From positions 3,844,001 to 3,908,000 of the forward strand of contig JBAGRP010000001.1 of the NCBI GenBank assembly GCA_036924855.1: a stretch of DNA of 64,000 bases, given 5' to 3'. This document shows, one piece after another, positions 1-7,490 of the stretch. The translations under genes and the position numbers were made by a program. The notes beneath the pieces are model-generated. The model did not search any database. It was not told the origin of the DNA and worked only from the letters and a program-made list of their open reading frames with translations. Position 1 is the stretch's first letter. Every line of letters starts with the position of its first letter. Source of the DNA: Nitrobacteraceae bacterium AZCC 2146 (GTDB lineage Bacteria; Pseudomonadota; Alphaproteobacteria; Rhizobiales; Xanthobacteraceae).

Positions 1-396
1 CAATGGGCACAGGTGGCAGCACGTCGCGATGACGGCGACGGGACGTTGCTCGGCCTGCTCGCGGGGGGCGTTTCCGCCGTCGTTTTCCTGATCGGCCAAC
101 TGCTCGCGTGGCAGCAGCTGAACGCTGCGGGCTATTTCCTGGCAGCCAATCCGGCCAATGCCTTCTTCTATCTGATCACCGCGACCCACGGGCTGCATTT
201 GCTGGGCGGCCTCGTCGCCTTGGGCAGGACCACCGTCAAGGCATGGCGCGGTGTCGCGCCCCCGCGACTGCGCCTGAGTGTGGAATTGTGCACCATGTAT
301 TGGCACTTCCTGCTCCTGGTCTGGCTGGTCCTGCTGGCGCTGCTGACAGGCTGGGCGGATGATTTCGCCGCCATCTGCCGCCAGTTGCTGACCTAA
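1..396 (+). CDS. Cytochrome c oxidase subunit III-type protein, 3' part
   Basis: The reading frame is open to the left edge, so only the C-terminal 131 residues are present. Three hydrophobic segments are visible, with the subunit III signatures of a His-rich turn (THGLHLLGG) and a tyrosine/tryptophan-His segment (MYWHFLLLVW) near the end. Subunit III is a membrane component that stabilises the catalytic core of heme-copper oxidases. A second subunit III gene starts 16 bp downstream and subunit IV follows. This matches the end of the Bradyrhizobium alternative oxidase operon coxMNOP, in which coxO and coxP both encode subunit III-like proteins; this gene would be coxO. The family call is firm; the coxO assignment is inference from order. 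Confidence 0.85.
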   Translation, partial: QWAQVAARRDDGDGTLLGLLAGGVSAVVFLIGQLLAWQQLNAAGYFLAANPANAFFYLITATHGLHLLGGLVALGRTTVKAWRGVAPPRLRLSVELCTMYWHFLLLVWLVLLALLTGWADDFAAICRQLLT

Positions 397-412
397 GGAA
401 GGCTGAGACGCG

Positions 413-1135
413 ATGGCCGAAATCGAGCTGAGAAACACCGGAGCATCCCCCATGCGGCCCGCAGGCTGGCGAGGCATTGCCGCCGACTGGTCCTCGGATC
501 AGCGAGCATTCAAGAATGTCTCCTGGGGCAAGGCCATGATGTGGATCTTTCTCCTCAGTGACACCTTCATCTTCGGTTGCTTTCTGCTGTCGTACATGAC
601 GGCAAGGATGTCCACGACCGTGCCCTGGCCGAGCCCCAGTGAAGTCTTCGCCCTCACGATTGCGGGGCACCATATCCCTCTCATCCTGATCGCCATCATG
701 ACCTTCGTCTTGATCAGCAGCAGCGGGACGATGGCGATGGCCGTCAATTTCGGTTACCGCCGCGATCGCGCCAAAACCGCGGCCTTGATGCTGGTCACGG
801 CGGCATTTGGCGCGACATTCGTGGGGATGCAGGCTTTCGAATGGACCAAGCTGATCACGGAAGGGGTGCGGCCCTGGGAAAATCCATGGGGCGCGGCGCA
901 GTTCGGCTCAAGCTTTTTCATGATCACGGGCTTCCACGGCACCCACGTGACTATCGGCGTGATTTTCCTGATCGCCATCGCGCGAAAAGTCTGGCGCGGA
1001 GATTTCGATGTCGAAAGGCGCGGCTTTTTCACGAGCAGGAAGGGAGACTACGAGATCGTCGAAATCACCGGCCTGTACTGGCACTTCGTCGATCTTGTGT
1101 GGGTTTTCATCTTTGCCTTTTTTTATCTTTGGTGA
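413..1135 (+). CDS. Cytochrome c oxidase subunit III
   Basis: A 240-residue membrane protein with about five hydrophobic segments. It carries subunit III hallmarks: a conserved Glu in helix III (QAFEWTKLI, near residue 142), the GFHGTHVTIG segment near residue 172, and a C-terminal YWHFVDLVWVFIF segment. It belongs to the electron-transport oxidase complex of the cytoplasmic membrane and does not itself bind heme or copper. It lies 16 bp after the first subunit III gene and 9 bp before subunit IV, so it is part of one operon. By order it corresponds to coxP of the Bradyrhizobium coxMNOP cluster. The ATG follows a GGAAGG-like ribosome site. Confidence 0.93.
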   Translation: MAEIELRNTGASPMRPAGWRGIAADWSSDQRAFKNVSWGKAMMWIFLLSDTFIFGCFLLSYMTARMSTTVPWPSPSEVFALTIAGHHIPLILIAIMTFVLISSSGTMAMAVNFGYRRDRAKTAALMLVTAAFGATFVGMQAFEWTKLITEGVRPWENPWGAAQFGSSFFMITGFHGTHVTIGVIFLIAIARKVWRGDFDVERRGFFTSRKGDYEIVEITGLYWHFVDLVWVFIFAFFYLW

Positions 1136-1144
1136 GGTCGGCGC

Positions 1145-1546
1145 ATGACACATGCAACGGTACACGTCGAAGGACAACAGCACCCGCTACATGCTCATGT
1201 GCATGACGCACTGGTATCGGGAGCCACGCACGCCAAGGGCCAGCAGCACCCGATCAAGCTTTATCTCGTGGTCTGGGGATGGTTGTTCGTCCTGAGCGCC
1301 TGCTCCTATCTCGTCGACTACTTTGGCTTTCATAGCTATCTCAGATGGTCGCTGATCCTGCTGTTCATGGTGTTGAAGGCCGGCCTGATCGTCGCCGTCT
1401 TCATGCACATGGCCTGGGAGCGGTTGGCTCTGGCCTACGCCATCTTGCTCCCGCCGGTGTTCGTGTTGGTATTTGTGGCGATCATGGTGTTCGAATCCGA
1501 CTACACGCACCTCGTCCGGGTTATGTTTTTCGCGCCACCGACGTAG
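1145..1546 (+). CDS. Cytochrome c oxidase subunit IV, prokaryotic type
   Basis: A 133-residue protein with a His-rich soluble N-terminus (about 40 residues) and three predicted membrane helices (about residues 42-60, 66-85 and 98-118). The segment around VFMHMAWERL fits the prokaryotic COX4 (CyoD/CtaF-like) family, a small accessory subunit that helps assembly of heme-copper oxidases. It lies 9 bp downstream of subunit III in the same direction and is the last clear oxidase gene here. The histidine-rich N-terminus (His residues about every fifth position over the first 36) is unusual; metal handling is possible but only a guess. Confidence 0.88.
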   Translation: MTHATVHVEGQQHPLHAHVHDALVSGATHAKGQQHPIKLYLVVWGWLFVLSACSYLVDYFGFHSYLRWSLILLFMVLKAGLIVAVFMHMAWERLALAYAILLPPVFVLVFVAIMVFESDYTHLVRVMFFAPPT

Positions 1547-1578
1547 ATACCATTGCCTTGCACCAGAAGGAGGAGGAT

Positions 1579-1872
1579 ATGACCACATACGTCATGCTTG
1601 CAAACTGGACCGACCAGGGTGTGCAGAAAGTGAAGGACTCGCCACGTCGCCTGGACGCGGCGAAGAAGGCTCTCAAAGAGATGGACGGCGAGTTCAAGCT
1701 GTTTTTCCTGACCATGGGCGACTATGACATCGTCGCGATCTACGAAGCTCCGGACGATGCTGTAGCCGCACGTTTCAATCTTCAGCTTGGCATGATGGGA
1801 AACATCCGGACCCGAACGCTGAAAGCGTTTCCTGAAGCAGCCTATCGGGAAATCATCAACTCGCTAGGCTAG
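1579..1872 (+). CDS. GYD domain protein
   Basis: A 97-residue soluble protein with the GYD family signature MGDYDIVAIYEAPDD around residues 49-63. The family has a ferredoxin-like alpha/beta barrel fold; its molecular role is not established. I chose the ATG at 1579 because an AGGAGG ribosome site lies at 1571-1576, although the frame stays open upstream. It starts 32 bp after the oxidase subunit IV gene on the same strand and could be co-transcribed, but nothing ties it functionally to the oxidase. Confidence 0.85.
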   Translation: MTTYVMLANWTDQGVQKVKDSPRRLDAAKKALKEMDGEFKLFFLTMGDYDIVAIYEAPDDAVAARFNLQLGMMGNIRTRTLKAFPEAAYREIINSLG

Positions 1873-1930
1873 CTAGGCTAGGTGTTTAGTCCCGGCATGT
1901 GTTGGATCGGGTTCAGCCTGCTCTCGATGG

Positions 1931-3904
1931 CTATTGCAGCGTGCCGAGGTAGCGGATGATTGCTTCGCGTTCCGTGGCGTCGGCGTCGCCTGCGAAATCC
2001 ATGGCGGTCCCCGGACAAACGCCGCGAGGCGCCTTGAGGAACTCGTCTATTCGCTCTTCCGTCCAGATACCCCCCAACTGGCGCAGGCCGGGAGAATAAT
2101 CCGGGTAACTCGTGAGCGAGGCGACACGCCGGCCGACGACGCCGGCCAGATGGGGGCCGATCCGGTTGCCACCGGCCAACGTCGACTGGTGGCAACCGCT
2201 GCACTTCTCTGCAAACAGCGCTTCCCCGCTCGTACCTTCCTTCGGACGCAACGTGACCAAGGTGTCGTCGTCCGTCCACAGAATGATGCGACCGTCATGG
2301 CCCTCGATGAGGTCGCGGATTCGGCTCCCGACCATGATCGGCTCGAGGTAAGCGACATGGCCGTCACGAACGCGCGCGCGAAACAGCGTCTGGGCCTTGA
2401 GCGAGCCAATCAGCAGGTCGCCGCGCCATTGCAAAAACAGCTCATGCTCGACGACGAGCAGATTCGAAACTGCGATCGCCGGAACCCAGGCGAACACCGG
2501 AATCTGATACCCTTGCTGTTCCGCTTCGGGTTTGTTCAGAGGCCACGAGAACGACCCATAGTCTGTTCCGTAGGTCGCGTACGGCCAGCCATAGTTTGCG
2601 CCGCGAACTAGGCGATTGAGTTCGTCCCCCCCCTGTGGGCCATGCTCGGTGGACCATATGGTTCCTGATTGATCGACATAGAGGCCCTGTGGATTCCGAT
2701 GACCAAGCGTGAACGGCGTGGCGCGGCCGTCGGCGATGTTGATGGCGACGGTCTTACCGTAAGACGTCGCCGGATTTTGTGCTTGCGCCTCAACCGCGGC
2801 AACCCCGTCGAAGCCGAAATCACCGACAGTCAGCAGCAGCGTTTGCGCATCAAGCAGCGCCATTCGGCCGCCGCCGAAATAGCCGACGAACGGGATTCCG
2901 TGGCGCCGGCCCTCGCCGCGGACTGGCAGACACGGAGTCGTCTCGTAAAGGGTCTTCCATTCGGGGCCCGCCGCGCCGCGAAGAATTGCCCCGCGATCCG
3001 ATTCCAGCACCGACACCCGCTCGACCCAACACTCCTGGGTGGCGTTCCAGTAGTCGTGCGAGACAAAGACGCGTGCGTTAGGTCCGATCTCCTGCACCAG
3101 CAGGCCGTATGTGCGGAACCACTCACTATTTAGAACCTCGCCTCTGGCATCGACCCTCTGCTCTTCGTGAGGCTGTCCCTCGCCCGGGGGAGTTGCCCAG
3201 GAGCGTCCGGCAGCCGCGGCAAACGCATCTCCGTTGATCGGAGCTCGATACGGCAGCGGCGTGACATTCAGACGATCTGTCTCGGCCTCCCAGCCAAAGA
3301 GATACAGGTGACCGTCTCCCGTCACCAGAAGATAGCGATCGCCGATCCGCGCCAGGGCTCCACCGTGGACCGCAGGCTTCGGCAACGCCTGTGAATATTT
3401 ATCGATGTCCAGATTGTAGTACGCGGTCTTTATCAAAGCCGAGCTGTGCACCGACACCTGCCGGGCGAGATGCGGCGCAAGGACGCCAACGGCCACCATG
3501 GCGACCAGAACACCAAGCGCCGCAACCCGATACGATCGCGAGGGTCCAACCACGTACGGTGCAGGAATAAGGGCCACGGCCGAAACGAACACTGAAAGAA
3601 TGATGACGCGAGAGAAATCGGCCTTCGTGACAAGAAATCCGAAAAAGACCACGCCGAAGGTCGCGACGGTGGACACAAAGACCAGACCAAAGTCCCGTCC
3701 TCGAATCGTGGGTCGGAGCATCGCAGCTATACCGGCACTGACGAAGAAGGCTGCCGCAAGACAGGCGAAGGGCAGCCACTGAGCCCGCGGCAATCGCCAG
3801 ATCGGGAAGCCGAATTCCCAAACCGGTAAAAGCAGCAGCAGACAGAGAGACGCGGCGTGCCACGCTGCAAGATAGCGCCGTGATGGCAATTCGTGTGCTT
3901 CCAC
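1931..3904 (-). CDS. Membrane-anchored PQQ-type sugar dehydrogenase with C-terminal cytochrome c
   Basis: The 657-residue product has an N-terminal part with about four membrane helices (residues 10-160), a beta-propeller domain of the soluble glucose/sorbosone dehydrogenase family (about 175-560; GHRNPQGLYVD, STEHGPQGGDELN and GANYGWP motifs), and a C-terminal heme-binding domain with CSGCH near residue 570. It would oxidise an aldose in the periplasm with PQQ and pass electrons to its own heme. The start is GTG with GGAGG upstream. It is transcribed towards the cox genes, which may supply the terminal oxidase. Substrate is unknown. The four-helix N-terminal anchor plus heme fusion is less common than the small soluble family member. 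Confidence 0.85.
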   Translation of the reverse strand: MEAHELPSRRYLAAWHAASLCLLLLLPVWEFGFPIWRLPRAQWLPFACLAAAFFVSAGIAAMLRPTIRGRDFGLVFVSTVATFGVVFFGFLVTKADFSRVIILSVFVSAVALIPAPYVVGPSRSYRVAALGVLVAMVAVGVLAPHLARQVSVHSSALIKTAYYNLDIDKYSQALPKPAVHGGALARIGDRYLLVTGDGHLYLFGWEAETDRLNVTPLPYRAPINGDAFAAAAGRSWATPPGEGQPHEEQRVDARGEVLNSEWFRTYGLLVQEIGPNARVFVSHDYWNATQECWVERVSVLESDRGAILRGAAGPEWKTLYETTPCLPVRGEGRRHGIPFVGYFGGGRMALLDAQTLLLTVGDFGFDGVAAVEAQAQNPATSYGKTVAINIADGRATPFTLGHRNPQGLYVDQSGTIWSTEHGPQGGDELNRLVRGANYGWPYATYGTDYGSFSWPLNKPEAEQQGYQIPVFAWVPAIAVSNLLVVEHELFLQWRGDLLIGSLKAQTLFRARVRDGHVAYLEPIMVGSRIRDLIEGHDGRIILWTDDDTLVTLRPKEGTSGEALFAEKCSGCHQSTLAGGNRIGPHLAGVVGRRVASLTSYPDYSPGLRQLGGIWTEERIDEFLKAPRGVCPGTAMDFAGDADATEREAIIRYLGTLQ

Positions 3905-4360
3905 TCCCGGACGGTCCTCCAGTCTTCACCGCGTGGCGATAGCAGACCAGCTTGAGCTTTGAGAAGCCAGCGCTTACCTCACGAACGGCGCGTGCCAAAG
4001 GTTGGAACAATTTGTAGTTCACAAGTGCTCAACGAGCAAAACGCATAATGCCCTTTCGCCCATCTTCCGCAGATCCCTCCCGTTAGAAACATGAATTGCG
4101 AACAGTAGTTATCTCGTAGGAGTGCGATAAAGAGGTAACGGCAATTTCAAGTAGTTTTTTTTGCGCTGCGAACGTAGGCTTTGTGCAGAAACGCGCGTAT
4201 CGGCTCAAAAATTTTCTTCCTATCTTCACTTTGGGGAGGGAGGAACAAATCGAGATGCGAGATATTGAGAGGAGTAACTTCGTCGAGAGCCACGGCGCGA
4301 TTTACGGGCACTATCCCGGCAGGGCAGATCGGGCCCTGCAGGCCTAGATCGGCGGCCGCC
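3905..4360. other. Intergenic region, no gene seen
   Basis: Between the divergent dehydrogenase start and a possible small zinc-ribbon gene. I see no convincing coding frame, RNA gene or repeat. The part next to 3904 must hold the dehydrogenase promoter; the stretch 4080-4160 is relatively AT-rich. Confidence 0.5.
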
Positions 4361-4579
4361 ATGCTATTAGGTGCGCATTGCAGTCACTGCGACGCAGATC
4401 GAGCGGTATTCCCGGTCTCGGACTATCGGAATGATTGTTTTGTATACGTCTGCACCGACTGCGGATGGTGGGGGCGTGATCCACTTCGGATGGACTTCCC
4501 GCCAGCCGACGACGAGATCACATCATCGTCTGCGAGAAAGTCCGCCACGAGGCTTCCATTCGGACGTCGCTTTCGCTAG
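4361..4579 (+). CDS. Possible small zinc-ribbon protein
   Basis: A 72-residue frame from ATG 4361 with two CxxC pairs spaced like a zinc ribbon (CSHC near residue 7 and CTDC near residue 30), followed by an acidic and then basic tail. The cysteine spacing is the only support; the ribosome site is weak and the frame is open further upstream. It stands alone between two gene-poor stretches. It may be a genuine metal-binding small protein or chance. Confidence 0.3.
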   Translation: MLLGAHCSHCDADRAVFPVSDYRNDCFVYVCTDCGWWGRDPLRMDFPPADDEITSSSARKSATRLPFGRRFR

Positions 4580-4902
4580 CGGCCATCGGCCGCTTGCAAT
4601 TCCAATCTCATTTTCCCCCTGCTGGATCGCGTTCTTCGGACGGATTTTGATTTTCTTACTCCCTCACGGAACCTATGCAGTTCTAATAATAATAAAGCCG
4701 CGAGAGCGGTCGCGTTTTTACTGAATGTCACTTCCGCTTGCTGCCAGAAACGGCCATTGCATTGTGTTGATCCACCATACAGGCCCATCGTGAACGCGAA
4801 GCGTTGTTTGGTCGGCTCGAGCACCCGCCCTCCCGCAAAGTAACGTCTTCCAAATGGCAGAAAAACGCCCTAACTTAACGTCCTTACCCTCGGTGGGTTA
4901 CG
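4580..4902. other. Intergenic region, no gene seen
   Basis: Frames here are short and of atypical composition. The first half is AT-rich around 4640-4730. No RNA gene or repeat was recognised. Confidence 0.5.
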
Positions 4903-5340
4903 ATGATGCGATCCCGTGTAAGGAGATTCGCCCATGTCCTGGAACGCATCGGGCTTGCCATGGCTGGAGCGGCAAGCGGATTGCTTGTTGCCCTCCATGT
5001 GGGATCTAGCATCACGATGCTTACTTCTCAGAGTTTTATAGTCATCATGATGATTGGTGGCGCAATTGGGTTCTACCTGGGAATTGATATTCCCCCTTTG
5101 GCTTTTCATGGACCGAATGGTGAACTTTCAAAAGACAGCTCCCATGGAAAGGCTGATTTTGCAGAATTTCTCAGTGCCGCAGGCACGTTTCTCGCTGCGT
5201 TGGCGGCTTTTGCATCTGTCAGTGTGATTGCGTTTCGTGAAGATCTACACATCTTTTGGACAATATTGATGATGCTGGGATGGGTAGTTGGCGTGATGAT
5301 GCAAATCATTGCCGGAGCAATTGCACGCAGCCGCAGCTGA
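4903..5340 (+). CDS. Small integral membrane protein, function unknown
   Basis: A 145-residue protein with four hydrophobic segments (about 16-36, 44-61, 88-108 and 115-138). The third and fourth flank a short acidic loop (REDLHIF) and the second is followed by a hydrophilic loop of about 25 residues. I do not recognise a named domain, but its composition and layout look like a conserved membrane protein of Bradyrhizobium. The start is ATG 4903 or the next codon. An AAGGAG at 4920-4925 points to an ATG in another frame that gives only 35 residues, so I do not use it. Confidence 0.7.
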   Translation: MMRSRVRRFAHVLERIGLAMAGAASGLLVALHVGSSITMLTSQSFIVIMMIGGAIGFYLGIDIPPLAFHGPNGELSKDSSHGKADFAEFLSAAGTFLAALAAFASVSVIAFREDLHIFWTILMMLGWVVGVMMQIIAGAIARSRS

Positions 5341-5715
5341 TATTCCGTCGCTTACGTTTCATGTCCGCTTCTTCCTTTAAAGGGGTGAACCAATCTGGGC
5401 GCGCGCGGCATGGAAGACGAGACGGCCAGCGATCAGTGTGTTCGGCAATGATAAGTCCCAAGGACCTACGGAACCAATCGCGGTGCCGGGTCGCTCAGCT
5501 TGATGATATTGGCAACGTTCGGGGCGGTGGTAAGATAGAACTCACTGCGATCGTCCGAGACCTCGATGGCGATCCTTCTTCGCTTAACGAACAGCTTCCT
5601 GCACTGCACTTCGAAGCCGCCCCCGCCTCTGCCTTAATTTGGCCTTCACCCGTTCGGTACCTTGACCAAATCTTGACTGGGGGGCGATCCATTCTCCTTT
5701 GAGTAAGGGACGAAG
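5341..5715. other. Intergenic region, no gene seen
   Basis: No coding frame here looks real. The region must contain the promoter of the downstream DUF2778 gene. Confidence 0.5.
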
Positions 5716-6702
5716 TTGACTGTCTATCAGAGCGACATTTTTGGTCGAGTTCTAGGCCGCAAGACCTATCTGTGCATCGCGGGCGCTACGATTGCGGCCG
5801 CATGGATAGCTTATACGGATGTCGCAGTCGTTCCGATCCATCGCTCGAACGTTGCAATGCATGAACCAGCTATTTCGGAGGCGCCTCAGCCCATCGCCTT
5901 TGCGCAAAGATTTCCAGCGATCTCGGATTTGCAGTCGAACGCTCCCACCATTAACGCGCAGATCGAACAAGCCAGGGCCCACCTTGCCACAGCCATGTTA
6001 GCTCAAATACAGAAACCTGACCTCGACGACGCTCAGAACGACGCTCAAGTAGCTGCTCCCAAAATCCCGCTACCCAGATCACGACCGCCCGAATCGAAAC
6101 TGATGGCCAGCTATGGATCATCGGACGTTGAGCCGAGGCAACCCGCGCCCACGGCACAATCCGATGTCCGCTCGGCGCTTCAGAAGGTTTTTGCGATGCT
6201 GCAACCTTCGGGGTTTGCCTTGGCATCCGCAACTCCCGACGGCGGAATTTCTGGCGACGGACAGGATAGGCCATCTGGATTGGCCGCTTACGACAAGCAG
6301 ACGGCCGTCTATGATATCAACGCGCGAACTGTGTACATGCCAGACGGAACGAAACTAGAAGCGCATTCGGGGCTCGGCGACCTGCTCGATGATCCGCGTC
6401 ATGTAGCAGTACGTGACCGGGGCGCGACGCCCCCTAACCTCTACGAATTGAGCCTGCGAGAAAAGAGATTCCATGGGGTGCAGGCAATACGCATGAAGCC
6501 GGTTGGTGGCGGCGATTTATTCGGCAGGTCCGGGTTGCTAGCGCATAACTACCTGATGGGTCCGAACGGGGACTCGAACGGATGCGTGTCATTCAAGGAC
6601 TACGACGCATTCCTGAAGGCGTTCTTGAGCGGTGACGTTAAGCGTCTGGTCGTGGTGAAAAGCATATCCAATGACGCAACCGGCGAAGCTGGAAAAGCTT
6701 AG
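5716..6702 (+). CDS. DUF2778 (Tlde1-like) periplasmic protein
   Basis: A 328-residue protein with an N-terminal hydrophobic segment (about 18-35), a low-complexity proline/alanine-rich linker to about 190, and a C-terminal DUF2778/Tlde1 domain. The C-terminal motif with His near residue 278 and SNGCVSF near residue 288 supplies the His/Cys pair of an L,D-transpeptidase-like active site. Tlde1 proteins are known as peptidoglycan L,D-transpeptidase/carboxypeptidase effectors of type VI secretion in other bacteria. In Bradyrhizobium many stand-alone copies with an N-terminal anchor exist, probably for the cell's own wall. The start is TTG preceded by a purine-rich ribosome site. No secretion genes are nearby. 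Confidence 0.8.
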   Translation: MTVYQSDIFGRVLGRKTYLCIAGATIAAAWIAYTDVAVVPIHRSNVAMHEPAISEAPQPIAFAQRFPAISDLQSNAPTINAQIEQARAHLATAMLAQIQKPDLDDAQNDAQVAAPKIPLPRSRPPESKLMASYGSSDVEPRQPAPTAQSDVRSALQKVFAMLQPSGFALASATPDGGISGDGQDRPSGLAAYDKQTAVYDINARTVYMPDGTKLEAHSGLGDLLDDPRHVAVRDRGATPPNLYELSLREKRFHGVQAIRMKPVGGGDLFGRSGLLAHNYLMGPNGDSNGCVSFKDYDAFLKAFLSGDVKRLVVVKSISNDATGEAGKA

Positions 6703-6754
6703 TGTAGCTGCATCGCCGATAGTGAACGTTTTCGACGGCACGCAGCGCCGAAGC

Positions 6755-7228
6755 CTACGTGTCGCACCGCGGCTTAAGATGCAAGGCCCTCAATAAGCCG
6801 TCGAAGCCGTTCGGTTGGAAGCATGCTTTAGCGTCAGCAACGGCTTTCGCCCGCGTAACGTCCATCTTCGGCTTTTTATTCGAGGGCGTTGTTAAGGCTT
6901 GTCGAGACGACACGTCGCCTCGACGGGATTTTCCGCTCGGCTCGCGCCAATGCCGGCTTTTGATCTTAGTCGCTGGATCTGGCGTACTTGGTACCGTGAG
7001 TTCAAGATTATCGGCGAAAGGCGCCGGGCGATCTTCGATGGCTTCCCGTACGTAAGCGACATTGAGCTTGTCTGCCTTTGTCAAGGTACCAACGACATTG
7101 CTGGCGGGCCCCATTGAGCGCTCTGGCAATGCGTCCGCAACGGCGGGGTACTGAGTCGTGCTGGCCTGGCTTATGATCAATGTACCGAGACCGAGCAAGA
7201 AAATGAGAGCCAACCAGACTGTCCTCAT
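6755..7228 (-). CDS. Secreted hypothetical protein
   Basis: A 157-residue protein from ATG 7228 (a GTG codon precedes it) with an N-terminal signal-type helix (about residues 3-20) and a polar remainder. A Lys/Arg-rich stretch lies around residues 90-120, and two cysteines near the C-terminus (KACFQ and PRCDT) could form a disulfide. No family is recognised. It converges with the DUF2778 gene and is separated from the UPF0182 gene by about 260 bp without features. Confidence 0.6.
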   Translation of the reverse strand: MRTVWLALIFLLGLGTLIISQASTTQYPAVADALPERSMGPASNVVGTLTKADKLNVAYVREAIEDRPAPFADNLELTVPSTPDPATKIKSRHWREPSGKSRRGDVSSRQALTTPSNKKPKMDVTRAKAVADAKACFQPNGFDGLLRALHLKPRCDT

Positions 7229-7490
7229 CACTGCCGCCCCTCACAAGTGAATGCCCCGCCGAGCCGATCATCGATCAGGTTCACCCTGAATAGGGCGGCA
7301 CAGGGGCAAACAAATATTTCGCGGGGGCCGCCGGCCAAGTATGGTGAGTCCTCGGTAAACGGCGCCATTCCCCGATTCGTGAGTTGCGCTGGAAAAGCTA
7401 TTTATGAGCAGTCGCTTGAGAGCACGTTGAGGTCGGGCATTCGACATTCAGCGTCTTGCGTTATTGCATTGCTGGCTCCTCCAAAGCATC

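Noticed and set aside
4903..5040. AAGGAG followed by ATG at 4934 as the start of a gene
   Set aside because: That frame ends after 35 codons and looks random, while the overlapping frame encodes a coherent four-helix membrane protein.
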